NCBI GenBank assembly: GCA_037446555.1 | Contig: JBBIIK010000002.1 | Span: forward strand, 186,001 to 250,000 | Source: JANWVO01 sp037446555 | Lineage (GTDB): Bacteria; Acidobacteriota; Terriglobia; Bryobacterales; Bryobacteraceae | Reading direction: 5' to 3' | DNA length: 64,000 nucleotides | Shown: one piece after another, positions 17,750 to 27,424 of the stretch | Numbering within the stretch: the stretch's first letter is position 1 | Layout: each line of letters begins with the position of its first letter | The notes under the pieces: generated by a model | What the model was told of the DNA's origin: nothing | Seen by the model: only the letters and a program-made list of their open reading frames with translations | Databases searched by the model: none | Made by a program: the position numbers and the translations under genes

Positions 17750-19006
17750 CTAGCTGCGGGCGAAGTACAGGTGCACCGCGCGCTCGAGTTCCGCCTTTGT
17801 GATCTGCACGGCACGGTTCTCGTACTGGCAAATCGAAGTGATAATGTTGAGAACGTCCAGCGGGTAGCAGGCGCGCAACTGCGTGCGGCCATCCGAGAGG
17901 CAGAGCTTGCGCAGGTATTCGGCGCTGTCGTAGTCCGCAGGCACGTTGCGCGTGCTCACCACGCGCTGGAAGATCATGTCGAACACCTGCGGCTGGACCG
18001 GCTCGATTTCAATCTTGTTCTGGATGCGGCGCAGGAAGGCCTCATCCGCCAGGTCGGACGGATCGAGGTTGGTGGAGAAGACCACCATCAGCTCGAACGG
18101 GATCTGGAACTTCACGCCGTAACGCAGCGTGAGGTAGTCGACGCGCCGGTCCAGCGGCACGATCCAGCGGTTCAGCAGGTCGCGCGGGCTCATCAACTGG
18201 CGGCCGAAGTCGTCGATGATGAAGATGCCGTTGTTGGCCTTCATCTGCAGCGGGGCGGCGTAGATGCCGGAGCTCTCGTCGAGGCGAAGTTCCAGCATGG
18301 AGGGAATCAGCTCGCCGCCGACGACGATGCACGGGCGCTTGCAGAGCACCCACCGGGGGTCCACATCCGGATCTTCGAGTTCCACACGGTGGTGGACCAC
18401 CGGGTCATAGAGACTGATGATCTGGTTGTCCACCTCGACGGCGTAAGGGATGAACACGGCGTCCTCGTACACGCGCAGCATTCGCTCGGCGATCGAGGTC
18501 TTGCCGTTGCCGGACGGCCCGTACAGGAAGATCGAATTCTGCGAGATCAGCGCGGGCCCCAGTTGATCCAGCAGCCGGTCCGGAACCACCAGGTCGGAGA
18601 ACGCCGCGCGCAGCGACCGGCGGTCGATGTGCACGCGTGCCGTCTGCCGCTTGGTGGCTGCCGTGTAGTCCCGCAGTGACACCGGACATGCGCCGGCGTA
18701 CTGGGAAATCTGAAACCTGTCGGCCGCCATCTGCTTGCCGGACTGGGTCAGCACGAACTGGTAGTCGTTGCCAACCATTCCCTTGACCTCGACGATCTGC
18801 TGCTGGCGCAACTGACGGAACACTTGGTCCACAATGGCGATGGAGACGCGCAACGACTTGCTGAGGCTCTCCAGTGTGCTGAAACCCTCGATCAGTGTGC
18901 GGCGTAGGAACAGGTCGATCACGAGGGACTGAGGCACGCCCAGCTCGTCGAATGTTTGGGGGATGGGAGGGGCGAATGCCGTACGGGGTGCTGCCAGGGA
19001 GGACAT
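17750..19006 (-). CDS. AAA-family ATPase with N-terminal winged helix
   Basis: Seen: 418 residues. An N-terminal helical/winged-helix-like region (LSKSLRVSIAIVDQVFRQL, then VGNDYQFVLTQSGKQ) precedes a P-loop ATPase core. The core has Walker A GPSGNGKTS, Walker B GIFIIDDFG, sensor 1 VVFSTN and a sensor-2-like FLRRIQNKI. The layout resembles MoxR/ATPase proteins that remodel a partner complex. The ATG at 19006 is chosen; a GTG lies just before it. It is divergent from a secretin gene with under 90 bases between starts, so joint control is likely. A role in secretion or pilus function is an inference from that neighbour. Confidence 0.75.
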   Translation of the reverse strand: MSSLAAPRTAFAPPIPQTFDELGVPQSLVIDLFLRRTLIEGFSTLESLSKSLRVSIAIVDQVFRQLRQQQIVEVKGMVGNDYQFVLTQSGKQMAADRFQISQYAGACPVSLRDYTAATKRQTARVHIDRRSLRAAFSDLVVPDRLLDQLGPALISQNSIFLYGPSGNGKTSIAERMLRVYEDAVFIPYAVEVDNQIISLYDPVVHHRVELEDPDVDPRWVLCKRPCIVVGGELIPSMLELRLDESSGIYAAPLQMKANNGIFIIDDFGRQLMSPRDLLNRWIVPLDRRVDYLTLRYGVKFQIPFELMVVFSTNLDPSDLADEAFLRRIQNKIEIEPVQPQVFDMIFQRVVSTRNVPADYDSAEYLRKLCLSDGRTQLRACYPLDVLNIITSICQYENRAVQITKAELERAVHLYFARS

Positions 19007-19093
19007 CACCCCTGAGATCGGCAGAAGCGGCGGGGGAGTTTAGCCCGCCATCTGCACGTTGCGGCGGGTCCGCGCGTCAATGCTTACGGATCC

Positions 19094-20680
19094 GTGGTGC
19101 AGAAGTGTGTCATCCGGCTGGCTTTTGCCCTCCTGGCCGTGCCTGTGGCCGCGCCCGGGGCGGACAAGGCAGCGTCTTTGTACGAGGCGGCTCGGCGCGC
19201 CGAACGGCGCGGCGACGTGGCGGAAGCGTATCTGAAGGCGTCTCAGGCCGTGGCGCTGGCGCCGAACACCGCCGAATACTGGAACTACTCGCAGGCGCTG
19301 CGCACGCGCGCGCTGGCCGCGCTGTCCCCGGCGCCGGCTCCTGCGGCGACAGATGATTCTGCGCCCGAAACGCTGGCGCCTGAGTTCGCCATCACGCCTG
19401 CCGAAATGGCCGAGGCGCGACGGATGCTGCCGCCGCCGCAGTTGCAGGGCGCTGAAACCCCGCAGAGCTTCCGGCTGCGAGAACCCCCGAAGCGGTTGTT
19501 CGAGCAGGTGGCCCGCGCCTACGGCATAGAGACCGTTTTCGATCCGGACTACCCCGAGGGGCCGCCGGTACGTTTTGAACTTCCGGATGCCGGCTGGCGC
19601 GAGGCCTTGCGCGCGGCGGAGGCGGTGACTGGATCCTTCCTGGTCCCACTCGGGCGCCGGCGGGCAATGGTCGTGAAGGACACGCCCGAGAAGCGCAGGC
19701 AGCTGGAGCCGGTGATGAATCTGCTGGTGCCGTTGCCTGAGTCGCTGAAGGCGCAGGATGTGCAGGAAATGGCGCGTGCTGTGCAGACGGCGATGGACGT
19801 GCCCCGCATCGGCATTGACATGAACCGCCGCCTGGTTCTCTTCCGCGACCGCGTGTCGCGGCTGCGTCCGGCGGTGCTGCTTTTCGAGCAGCTCCTGAGC
19901 CACAAAGCGCAGGTGACCATCGAAATGGAACTGATCGCCGTCACGGAGCGGTCGGATCTGAACGCGGGGCTGCGGGCGCGTTCGTCGTATCCGCTCGCTT
20001 TCGCCTCCAATCCCACGCCGTTCGCCAACGAGCCGCAGGCGGACGGATCGCGGATGGCGGCTTTTGGCGGCGGAAACACTCGCGTGGCAGTCACCGTGAT
20101 CGACGCCGACCTGTTCGCGGCGCTCTCCCGCGGGCAGAGCTACACGCTGCAACGGAGCTTGCTCAGAACGCTCGACGGCGAACAGGCGACGCTGCACCTT
20201 GGCGACCGCTACCCGATTCTCACAGCGGGCTTTTTCGGCCCTTCGGATGACGCCGGCGGCTACCGCCCTCCTCCCACGGTGAACTTTGAAGAGCTGGGCG
20301 TGGTTCTGAAGGTGACGCCGCGGGTTCACAATGCACGTGAGGTGACGCTCGAATTGGAGGCGGAGTTCAAGTCGTTGACTGGCGAGGCGTTGAACGGAAT
20401 CCCTGTCATTTCGCAACGCCGCTTCGCCTCGCGGCTGCGCACCACGTTTCAGGAAACGGCCATCCTGGCTGGCGTGGCCAGCGAGGCGGTCACGCAAAGC
20501 TGGAGCGGGCTGCCACTGTTGTCCCTGCTGCCCGGGCTGCGGAGCGACAGCCGGGCGCTGGAGCGCACGCAGCTGTTGCTGGCTGTGCGGCCGAGGCTGG
20601 AGGCACTGCCGCCTGTGGAGACGCCTGCCTACCCTCTGCGGACGGGCAGCGAGGCGCGACCTTTGACTCCGCTTGAATGA
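19094..20680 (+). CDS. Secretin-domain protein (type II/IV secretion-like) with N-terminal TPR
   Basis: Seen: 528 residues with a signal peptide. A short TPR-like segment (SLYEAARRAERRGDVAEAY) comes next, then a Pro/Ala linker, small N-domain-like repeats and a C-terminal secretin fold. The secretin fold includes NFEELGVVLKVTPRVH, EVTLELEAEFKSLTG and ILAGVASEAVTQSWSGLP. Secretins form large outer-membrane gates. No GspE/F, PilM-P or pilotin gene is beside it, so it is an orphan here. The start is GTG at 19094 or 19097. A short hairpin (20727-20745) follows the stop at 20680. Confidence 0.8.
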   Translation: MVQKCVIRLAFALLAVPVAAPGADKAASLYEAARRAERRGDVAEAYLKASQAVALAPNTAEYWNYSQALRTRALAALSPAPAPAATDDSAPETLAPEFAITPAEMAEARRMLPPPQLQGAETPQSFRLREPPKRLFEQVARAYGIETVFDPDYPEGPPVRFELPDAGWREALRAAEAVTGSFLVPLGRRRAMVVKDTPEKRRQLEPVMNLLVPLPESLKAQDVQEMARAVQTAMDVPRIGIDMNRRLVLFRDRVSRLRPAVLLFEQLLSHKAQVTIEMELIAVTERSDLNAGLRARSSYPLAFASNPTPFANEPQADGSRMAAFGGGNTRVAVTVIDADLFAALSRGQSYTLQRSLLRTLDGEQATLHLGDRYPILTAGFFGPSDDAGGYRPPPTVNFEELGVVLKVTPRVHNAREVTLELEAEFKSLTGEALNGIPVISQRRFASRLRTTFQETAILAGVASEAVTQSWSGLPLLSLLPGLRSDSRALERTQLLLAVRPRLEALPPVETPAYPLRTGSEARPLTPLE

Positions 20681-20765
20681 ATCGGGCGCGGCCGCGGAAT
20701 GCGATCATAGTGACTTCAGCGTGAGTGGCACAGAGCCCCTGTGCCTTTCCCGGGAGGTTCAAACC

Positions 20766-21833
20766 ATGTCCATCATGCTCGAAGAGATCCGCCAGCAGCC
20801 GGAGGCGCTCGTAAGGACGTTGCGGTCCGGCTTGCGGCAGGCGGAGGCGCTGCGGCGCCGCTTCGAGAAGCAGCGCCCGCGGCTTGTGGTGCTGGCGGCG
20901 CGCGGCACGTCGGATAACGCGGCGCAGTTCGGCCGGTACCTGATCGAAATCGCCACGGGAATTCCAGTGGCGCTGGCAGCTCCTTCGGTTTCCACGCTGT
21001 ACCATGCCCCGCTGCAACTGGAGGAGGCTCTGCTGGTTGGCATCTCGCAGTCGGGCGAATCCACTGATACGAACATGGTGCTGGAGGAGGGACGCCGTCA
21101 CGGCGCCGTCACGCTCGGCATCACCAATGAGGCGGGCAGCAGCATGGCGAAGCTGTCCGATCATCTGCTGCTGGTTCGCGCCGGCAAGGAGAAGAGTGTC
21201 GCCGCCACCAAGACTTACACAGGCCAGCTGATGGCGTTCTATCTGCTGGCGCGGGCGCTGGGCGCGCCCATCGAGGTCCGCGACCTTGAATCCCTGCCCG
21301 CCGCCGCCGCCGCGGCGCTGAAGCTCGAGGCCGTGGTCGCCGCACTCGCGGAGCGCTACCGCTTCATGGATCATGCGGTGGTAGTGGGGCGCGGGTTGAA
21401 CTACGCGAACGCCTTCGAGTGGGCGTTGAAGCTCATGGAGACTTGCTATATCGTGGCGGAACGGTTCTCGCAGGCGGACCTCCTGCACGGACCGATCGCC
21501 ATGGTGGGCCGGTCGTTCCCCGCCTTCCTGTTCGCGCCGGCGGGCGTCACCTGGCCCGGCATGCGGGCGCTGATCGAACGCCTCGGCCAGATCCAGGCCG
21601 AGACGCTCGTGGTGACGGACCGCTCCAACCGCGAAGCGCCGCGCGAGGCCATCACTGTGCCGGCGCGCCTGGGCGCTGGCGGCCGGAAATCCGCGTCCGG
21701 TTTGCCGGAGGACGTCTTCACTCCGATCCCGTACATCATCCCGGCGCAGCTGTTTGCGGCTTCGCTGGCGCGCGTCAAGGGTTTGAATCCCGACCAGCCG
21801 CGCGGCCTGTCCAAAGTCACGCAAACCGTGTAG
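20766..21833 (+). CDS. SIS-domain aminosugar-phosphate isomerase/deaminase-like protein
   Basis: Seen: 355 residues with two SIS domains and no glutamine-amidotransferase domain. It resembles the isomerase half of GlmS and the NagB-II/AgaS group. Motifs: LAARGTSDNAAQFGRY, ISQSGESTDT, VAATKTYTGQL and, in the second domain, VVGRGLNYANAFEWALKLMET. Probable role: deamination/isomerisation of glucosamine-6-phosphate in amino-sugar salvage. The ATG at 20766 has GGGAGG upstream and matches the family N-terminus. A small hairpin immediately after the stop (GGACCG/CGGTCC, 21835-21849) may terminate transcription weakly. Confidence 0.82.
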   Translation: MSIMLEEIRQQPEALVRTLRSGLRQAEALRRRFEKQRPRLVVLAARGTSDNAAQFGRYLIEIATGIPVALAAPSVSTLYHAPLQLEEALLVGISQSGESTDTNMVLEEGRRHGAVTLGITNEAGSSMAKLSDHLLLVRAGKEKSVAATKTYTGQLMAFYLLARALGAPIEVRDLESLPAAAAAALKLEAVVAALAERYRFMDHAVVVGRGLNYANAFEWALKLMETCYIVAERFSQADLLHGPIAMVGRSFPAFLFAPAGVTWPGMRALIERLGQIQAETLVVTDRSNREAPREAITVPARLGAGGRKSASGLPEDVFTPIPYIIPAQLFAASLARVKGLNPDQPRGLSKVTQTV

Positions 21834-21949
21834 CGGACCGGACCGGTCCTTCGTTCCAGTTCGGTGGCGCACTGAACCTTTTCTCGTAACAAAAAGACAG
21901 CCGAATCTGTAAATTCTTGATGCCACGCCGTTTGCGGGCTCACGCCCCC

Positions 21950-21978
21950 TTGACACGCGCTCCCGGATGTGTTTTACT
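21950..21978 (+). promoter_or_regulatory. Sigma-70-type promoter of the large TonB-like receptor
   Basis: Seen: a perfect TTGACA at 21950-21955, a 17-base spacer, and TTTACT at 21973-21978. The predicted start of transcription is near 21985, giving a leader of about 40 bases before the ATG at 22026. Confidence 0.65.
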
Positions 21979-22025
21979 GCCGCTCAACCGGCTTCAGGCC
22001 GGCACATCAGGTTTCAGGAGGTTCC

Positions 22026-25000
22026 ATGCACGCAACGAAGAGGCTGATTCTCTTTGCATCCGCGTTGCTGCTGTTGCCAGTCATGGCCTTCGGGCAGCTG
22101 GCTACAGGTTCCATTGCCGGGTTGATCTCCGACCCCAACGGCGCTGTCGTACCGGCGGCAAAGGTCGTCGCCACCGACGCCGTGCGGCAGACAAAGTATG
22201 AAGCTATCACATCCGAGGCAGGCGTGTACGTCTTCCCCACGCTTCCTGTGGGCGCCTACACGATCTCGGTGGAAGTCACAGGGTTCAAGCGGCTGACGCG
22301 GACGGGCGTGGAGGTGCGCGTGGCGCAGCGGCTGGATCTGAATCTGCAACTTGAACTCGGCGATGTGCAGCAGACGGTGGAGGTCACCGCCGAAGTTCCC
22401 GTTCTGGAAGCCACCACCAGCGAGCGCGGGCAGAACTTCTCCCCCCAGTTCATGGACAATCTGCCGCTGTTCACTGGCGGCATCCGCAATCCGCGTGTCT
22501 TTGTTCAGTACATGCCGGGCTATACGTCGGGCTTCGGCGAAATGTCGGTTTCCGGATCCGGCGGGCGCGCGCAGGAGGTAATGGTCGATGGAGGATCGCT
22601 GACCATCCCCGAGTCCGGCGGCACGGTGTTCAACTTCCCGTCGGCGGAGATCTTCGGTGAATTCAAGCTGATCACCGGCACATTCAGCGCCGAGTATGGC
22701 CGCTTTGGCGGCGGCGTGGAGATGTATGTGAGCAAGAGCGGCGGCAACTGGGTCCACGGCACCGTCTTCCACAACATGCGGCGCGACATCTGGAACGCCA
22801 ACAGCTGGCAGTTCAACTCGCTCGGGCGGGCGCGTCCGAAGGAGCGCTTCAACGAAACCGGCGGCGCCATTGGCGGCCCCGTTTACATTCCCAAGGTTTA
22901 CAACGGCCAGAACAGAACGTTCTGGTTCTTCACCTACACAAAGGATATCCGTCCGGCTTCGCTCAGCTTCCCGGTGCTTACCGTGCCAACAGCGCGCATG
23001 AAGCAGGGCCTCTTCGACGAGGCTGGCGTGCCCACCATTTACGATCCGCTGAATGTCAGCAACGGCGTCCGCGCGCCTTTCCCCAACCAGCAGATCCCGC
23101 AGGCGCGCTTCAGCACCGTCTCGAAAAATCTGCTGCCTCTGATCCCGGACCCCAACGCGGCGCGCCTGGCGCAGAACTACAATTTCGTCACCACCAGCGT
23201 CTTTGACCGCACCATCTGGAGCTTGAAGTTCGACCACAACTTCTCGCCCACGCAGCGCGCCAGCTTCTTCCTGACGCGCGAGGACCAGATCCAGGACGAC
23301 ACGACCAACTTCTCCGGACCGATCGGCAACGGCCTGCAGAACGGCCAGAAGCCCTGGAACGTCCGCTTCAACCACGTTATGAGCCTGAAGCCGAACCTGC
23401 TGGCGGTGACCAATATTTCAGCTTCGGCCACGCGCCAGTACTGGCGGAACCCGAACCAGCGGGGCTGGGGCTCGAAATTGGGCGTGCCAGGATTGACGGG
23501 CGATTGGGACGCCATGCCGCGCATTCAGTTCTCGGGCGCCGCCGGACTGTCGCCATACGGCGTGCAGGACGGCAAGGTGGACAACGGCGGACAGGACAAC
23601 GACACGTTTATGGTCACGCAGGGCTACAGCTGGCTCCGCGGCAGGCATGAGTTCAAGTTCGGTTGGGATGCCCGGTGGCTGAGCACGCTAGGGCGCGACT
23701 ACGCGGGCGCCAACGGCCGCTACATCTTCAACCGCCGGCAAACAGCCATGTCGCTGGCCACCACTGGCTCCACCGGCCACGAGTTCGCCGGCCTGCTGCT
23801 TGGCGCCGTGGACGCCGCCGACCGCGTGGTCCCGCCGGTGCTCTTCGACCCGGTGAAGTACCGCTACGTGGCCGGCTACTTCCAGGACAACTGGCGCGTG
23901 AACGACCGCCTGACGCTGAACCTCGGCATGCGTTATGAAGTGCCCGTCGGCTGGCACATCCCCAATGGCTATTCCACCTTCGATCCGCGCGTGGCTAATC
24001 CCGGTGCTGCAGGGCGGCCCGGCGCTTACATCTTCGCCGGACAGGGTGCCGGCCGCACGGGCACGCCGCGCACCTTCCCCACCGACTGGACCAATGTCGG
24101 GCCGCGCGCAGGTTTCGCCTACAAGTTGTTCGAGAAGACCGTGCTGCGCGGCGGCTACGGCATCTATTACCAGACACTCGGCAACGGCGGTTGCGGCTGC
24201 CGGCTCGGCTTCTTCGCCCAGAACGCGCTCGAGAGCGACGGCTTCAACCCCGTGCTGAACTGGGACGGCGGCATCCCCATCCGGCCCGGATACAGGCCTC
24301 CGCCGAACCTCGACCCGACCATCGCCAACTTCCTCAACGCCGACTACATGGGGCCGACCTTCGGGAAAGCGCCCCGCATCCAGACCTGGAGCTTCAACAT
24401 CCAGCACGAGTTCAAGAACTGGCTGTTCGACATCGCCTACCAGGGCAACCGCGGGCGCTTCCTGAACTCCACCGTGAACCTGAACCAGTTGCCCACCAGC
24501 TTCCTGCAACTGGGTTCCGTCCTCGGCCGGCCCATCAACAGCCCGGAAGCCGTGGCGGCAGGCATCACCGAACCCTATCCCGGCTTCATCGCCGGCTTCC
24601 AGGCTGCCAACGCGGGCCGCATCCCGTCGGTGGCGCAGTCGCTGCGCCCCTATCCGCAATACCTGTCGGTGTTTAGCCGCAACGCCGGCGTGGGCCGCAC
24701 TTGGTACGATTCGCTTCAGCTCAAGGTGGAGCGCCGCTACGGCTCTTTCCAGATGCTGGGCACCTACGTCTGGTCGAAGTCCCTCGGCCAGGCCCACTTC
24801 CGGCAGATCTTCTCGCAGTTCGGCACGGCCACTCCGCAGGACTATTACAACGTCGCGGACTCCAAGAGCCATATGCCCTTCGACCAGCCGCACGTGGGCA
24901 CCATGCTGCTCACCTACACACTTCCGTTCGGCAAGGGCAAGAAGTGGCTCGGCAACACCAATCCGCTGGTCAACGCTCTGGTCTCGAACTGGACCCTGAG

Positions 25001-25478
25001 CTCGGCGCACCGCTGGGCGGTGGGCAATCTGATTCAGATTGTGACGCCCGGCAACCCGCTTGGATCGGGCGTGATCTTCGCCGGACAGACCAAGGCAGTG
25101 CAGGTCCCGGGCGCGGCCGTCCGCACCGGCGTCGACCGCACAACTCTCGATCCCAACAACCCCTCCACCCGTTGGCTGAACGCCGCCGCCTGGCAGCCCG
25201 CTGCGCCGTTCACACTCGGCACCGCAGCGTTCTTCCACAACGAATTCCGCCAGCCGCCGGTCTTTTCTGACAACATCGGCATCGTCAAGAAGACCACCCT
25301 CTGGCAGAATGACAAGAACCCCGTGACGCTCACCTACCGCGCCGACGCCTTCAACGCGTTCAACCGCACCAACTTCGGCGGCGTTGTGGGCACCATCGGC
25401 AACGCCAACTTCGGACGGCCGACTGCACCGCAGCTCGGCCCGCGCCTCATCACCATGGGCCTCCGGCTGGATTTCTGA
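22026..25478 (+). CDS. Oar-like TonB-dependent receptor with carboxypeptidase-regulatory domain
   Basis: Seen: 1150 residues. A signal peptide precedes a beta-sandwich at about 25-115 (GSIAGLISDPNGAVVPAA...). A plug-like region follows, with FGEFKLITGTFSAEYGRFGGG, then a very long barrel that ends in LRLDF with the terminal phenylalanine of outer-membrane proteins. This size and order are typical of the large receptor family expanded in acidobacteria, thought to import polymers or oligosaccharides. AGGAGG at 22016-22021 fixes the ATG at 22026. A strong promoter lies upstream and an intrinsic terminator at 25509. The following sodium/sugar symporter and galactokinase suggest a sugar ligand, as an inference. 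Confidence 0.9.
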   Translation: MHATKRLILFASALLLLPVMAFGQLATGSIAGLISDPNGAVVPAAKVVATDAVRQTKYEAITSEAGVYVFPTLPVGAYTISVEVTGFKRLTRTGVEVRVAQRLDLNLQLELGDVQQTVEVTAEVPVLEATTSERGQNFSPQFMDNLPLFTGGIRNPRVFVQYMPGYTSGFGEMSVSGSGGRAQEVMVDGGSLTIPESGGTVFNFPSAEIFGEFKLITGTFSAEYGRFGGGVEMYVSKSGGNWVHGTVFHNMRRDIWNANSWQFNSLGRARPKERFNETGGAIGGPVYIPKVYNGQNRTFWFFTYTKDIRPASLSFPVLTVPTARMKQGLFDEAGVPTIYDPLNVSNGVRAPFPNQQIPQARFSTVSKNLLPLIPDPNAARLAQNYNFVTTSVFDRTIWSLKFDHNFSPTQRASFFLTREDQIQDDTTNFSGPIGNGLQNGQKPWNVRFNHVMSLKPNLLAVTNISASATRQYWRNPNQRGWGSKLGVPGLTGDWDAMPRIQFSGAAGLSPYGVQDGKVDNGGQDNDTFMVTQGYSWLRGRHEFKFGWDARWLSTLGRDYAGANGRYIFNRRQTAMSLATTGSTGHEFAGLLLGAVDAADRVVPPVLFDPVKYRYVAGYFQDNWRVNDRLTLNLGMRYEVPVGWHIPNGYSTFDPRVANPGAAGRPGAYIFAGQGAGRTGTPRTFPTDWTNVGPRAGFAYKLFEKTVLRGGYGIYYQTLGNGGCGCRLGFFAQNALESDGFNPVLNWDGGIPIRPGYRPPPNLDPTIANFLNADYMGPTFGKAPRIQTWSFNIQHEFKNWLFDIAYQGNRGRFLNSTVNLNQLPTSFLQLGSVLGRPINSPEAVAAGITEPYPGFIAGFQAANAGRIPSVAQSLRPYPQYLSVFSRNAGVGRTWYDSLQLKVERRYGSFQMLGTYVWSKSLGQAHFRQIFSQFGTATPQDYYNVADSKSHMPFDQPHVGTMLLTYTLPFGKGKKWLGNTNPLVNALVSNWTLSSAHRWAVGNLIQIVTPGNPLGSGVIFAGQTKAVQVPGAAVRTGVDRTTLDPNNPSTRWLNAAAWQPAAPFTLGTAAFFHNEFRQPPVFSDNIGIVKKTTLWQNDKNPVTLTYRADAFNAFNRTNFGGVVGTIGNANFGRPTAPQLGPRLITMGLRLDF

Positions 25479-25508
25479 TGCCGGCACCCAGCCTTGGCAT
25501 TCCGCGAG

Positions 25509-25540
25509 GGCCCGGGGCAGCCGCCCCGGGCCTTTCCTTT
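25509..25540 (+). terminator. Intrinsic terminator after the large receptor gene
   Basis: Seen: a perfect 10-bp stem, GGCCCGGGGC at 25509-25518 and GCCCCGGGCC at 25523-25532, with a 4-base loop. It is followed by TTTCCTTT. It separates the receptor gene from the symporter promoter a few bases downstream. Confidence 0.8.
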
Positions 25541-25556
25541 GCGCGTGTCCCCGTTG

Positions 25557-25565
25557 TGATATAAC
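25557..25565 (+). promoter_or_regulatory. Extended -10 promoter of the symporter-galactokinase genes
   Basis: Seen: TGATATAAC at 25557-25565, an extended -10 element (TG, one base, TATAAC). The -35 region is weak (TTTGCG near 25538). The ATG of the symporter is 22 bases downstream, so the leader would be very short. Confidence 0.55.
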
Positions 25566-25587
25566 ACGTGATTCGCAGGTCTGTTTT

Positions 25588-27234
25588 ATGGCCCTTCACT
25601 TCGTCGATTACATCGTGCTGGTGCTGTATTTCGGCTTCGTGCTCGGCATCGGCTGGTTCCTGCGCAAGCACGTGCGCACAAGCAGCGAGTTCCTCACCAG
25701 CGCCCACTCCCTGCCGCTCTGGATCACATCCCTGGCGTTCCTGGCGGCCAACATGGGGGCTCTGGAGATGATCGGCATGTGCGGCTCCGGCGCCAAGTAC
25801 GGCATGCTGACCTCGCACTTCTATTGGGTCGGCGCGATTCCTGCGATGCTGTTCGTGGGCGTGTTCATGATGCCGTTCTACTACGGCAGCAAGGCGCGCA
25901 GCGTGCCCGAGTACCTCAAGCTGCGCTTCGACGAGAAGACGCGCGGCTTCAACGCCATCACCTTCGCCGTGATGACCATCTTCAGCTCGGGCATCTCCAT
26001 GTACGCCCTCGGCATCCTCCTGCAGGCGATCTTCGGCTGGAGCTTCACCTTCTCCGTGCTGATGTCAGCGGGCATCGTGCTTGCCTACACGTACCTGGGA
26101 GGGCTGTCGAGCGCCATCTACAACGAGGTCCTTCAGTTCTTCCTGATCGTCGCCGGCTTCGCGCCATTGGCGATTCTCAGCGTGCAAAAAGCGGGCGGCT
26201 GGGAGGGGATCACGCAGAGGCTCAGCCCGCAGATGACGCAGACCTGGCGGCACCTGTCGAGCCCCGCGGACAACCCCATGGGCGTGGAGGTGTTCGGGCT
26301 GATCATGGGGCTCGGCTTCGTGCTCAGCTTCGGCTACTGGTGCACGAACTATCTGGTGGTGCAGCGCGCCATGGCGGCGCGGTCGATGACCGACGCGCGC
26401 AACACGCCCATCGTCGGCGCCTTCCCCAAGATGATCATCCCGTTCGTCGTCATCGTGCCCGGCGTGGCCGCGGCGGCTCTGGCGCAGATGGGCGCCGGCT
26501 ACTCGATTCCAATCAAGAACGGCGGACCGGACTACGACAAGGTGCTCTTCAGCCTGATGGAGCAGTTCTACCCGAGCGGGATGTTGGGCGTCGGGCTCAC
26601 CGCACTGGTAGCCAGCTTCATGAGCGGCATGGCGGGCAACGTTACGGCATTCAATACGGTCTGGACCTACGACATCTACCAGAGCTACATCCGCAAGAAT
26701 GCCCCCGATTCCCACTACCTCTGGATGGGGCGCATGGCGACAATCTTCGGCACGGGGCTGTCCATCGGCGCGGCGTATCTGGCGACGCAGTTCAACAACA
26801 TGATGGACTTCCTTCAGCTGATCTTCGGCTTCGTCAACGCGCCGCTGTTCGCCACCTTCCTGCTGGGGATGTTCTGGAAGCGCGCCACCGGCAACGGCGC
26901 CTTCACCGGGCTGCTCACGGGCACCGCCGCCGCCGCGCTCACCTACAGCCTCACGCTCGCCGAGGGAAAGGGCGGCTGGCTTGGCGTCGTGCACGAGTTT
27001 CCGTCCTCGATGGCGCAGAACTTCTGGGTGGCGATTAACGCCTGGACGGTGTGCTTTGTCGTGACGATCGCCGTCAGCCTGTTCGGAAAGGCGCGCCCGG
27101 ACGAAGAGCTGGTGGGCCTTGTCTACGGCGTGACGAAGCACGAAGCCGAGGCGGCTGTCTGGTACAAGCGCCCGGCGATGATCGCCATCCTCGCCGCCGT
27201 GCTCTGCCTCGGGCTGAACCTGATCTTCTTCTAG
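25588..27234 (+). CDS. Sodium:solute symporter (SSS family), probable sugar transporter
   Basis: Seen: 548 residues, about 14 hydrophobic segments and a conserved first half: SLAFLAANMGALEMIGMCGSG, RSVPEYLKLRFDEKTR and YLGGLSSAIYNEVLQFF. These match the SGLT-like branch that includes the Vibrio galactose symporter. A last hydrophobic helix after a hydrophilic loop also fits that branch. The galactokinase gene two genes downstream supports galactose or a related hexose as substrate, as an inference. The ATG at 25588 agrees with the family start. A 59-residue membrane protein gene follows after 10 bases. Confidence 0.88.
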   Translation: MALHFVDYIVLVLYFGFVLGIGWFLRKHVRTSSEFLTSAHSLPLWITSLAFLAANMGALEMIGMCGSGAKYGMLTSHFYWVGAIPAMLFVGVFMMPFYYGSKARSVPEYLKLRFDEKTRGFNAITFAVMTIFSSGISMYALGILLQAIFGWSFTFSVLMSAGIVLAYTYLGGLSSAIYNEVLQFFLIVAGFAPLAILSVQKAGGWEGITQRLSPQMTQTWRHLSSPADNPMGVEVFGLIMGLGFVLSFGYWCTNYLVVQRAMAARSMTDARNTPIVGAFPKMIIPFVVIVPGVAAAALAQMGAGYSIPIKNGGPDYDKVLFSLMEQFYPSGMLGVGLTALVASFMSGMAGNVTAFNTVWTYDIYQSYIRKNAPDSHYLWMGRMATIFGTGLSIGAAYLATQFNNMMDFLQLIFGFVNAPLFATFLLGMFWKRATGNGAFTGLLTGTAAAALTYSLTLAEGKGGWLGVVHEFPSSMAQNFWVAINAWTVCFVVTIAVSLFGKARPDEELVGLVYGVTKHEAEAAVWYKRPAMIAILAAVLCLGLNLIFF

Positions 27235-27244
27235 GGAGCCTGCA

Positions 27245-27424
27245 ATGCTGGACCTGCGCAAACCCGCCGGCTGGTTCTTCTTGCTGCTTGGGCTGATCCT
27301 GAGCGTGACGGGGCTGGCCTTCGACTTCAAGGCGCCGCTGCTCGACCGCAACCTGAACCTGGAGTTCGGGATCTTCTCGCTTGCCTTCGGAGGAGTCTTC
27401 CTTTGGCTCGCCCGGCGCGCGTAA
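27245..27424 (+). CDS. Small two-helix membrane protein (59 aa)
   Basis: Seen: ATG at 27245, 59 codons, TAA at 27422-27424. Two hydrophobic segments (WFFLLLGLILSVTGLAF and FGIFSLAFGGVFLWLA) are joined by a short polar loop, and basic residues close the protein. GGGAGCC sits just before the start. The gene lies between the symporter and galactokinase and overlaps the latter's start by 22 bases, so the ribosome site of galK lies inside it. It may be a symporter accessory subunit; no family is recognised. Confidence 0.7.
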   Translation: MLDLRKPAGWFFLLLGLILSVTGLAFDFKAPLLDRNLNLEFGIFSLAFGGVFLWLARRA

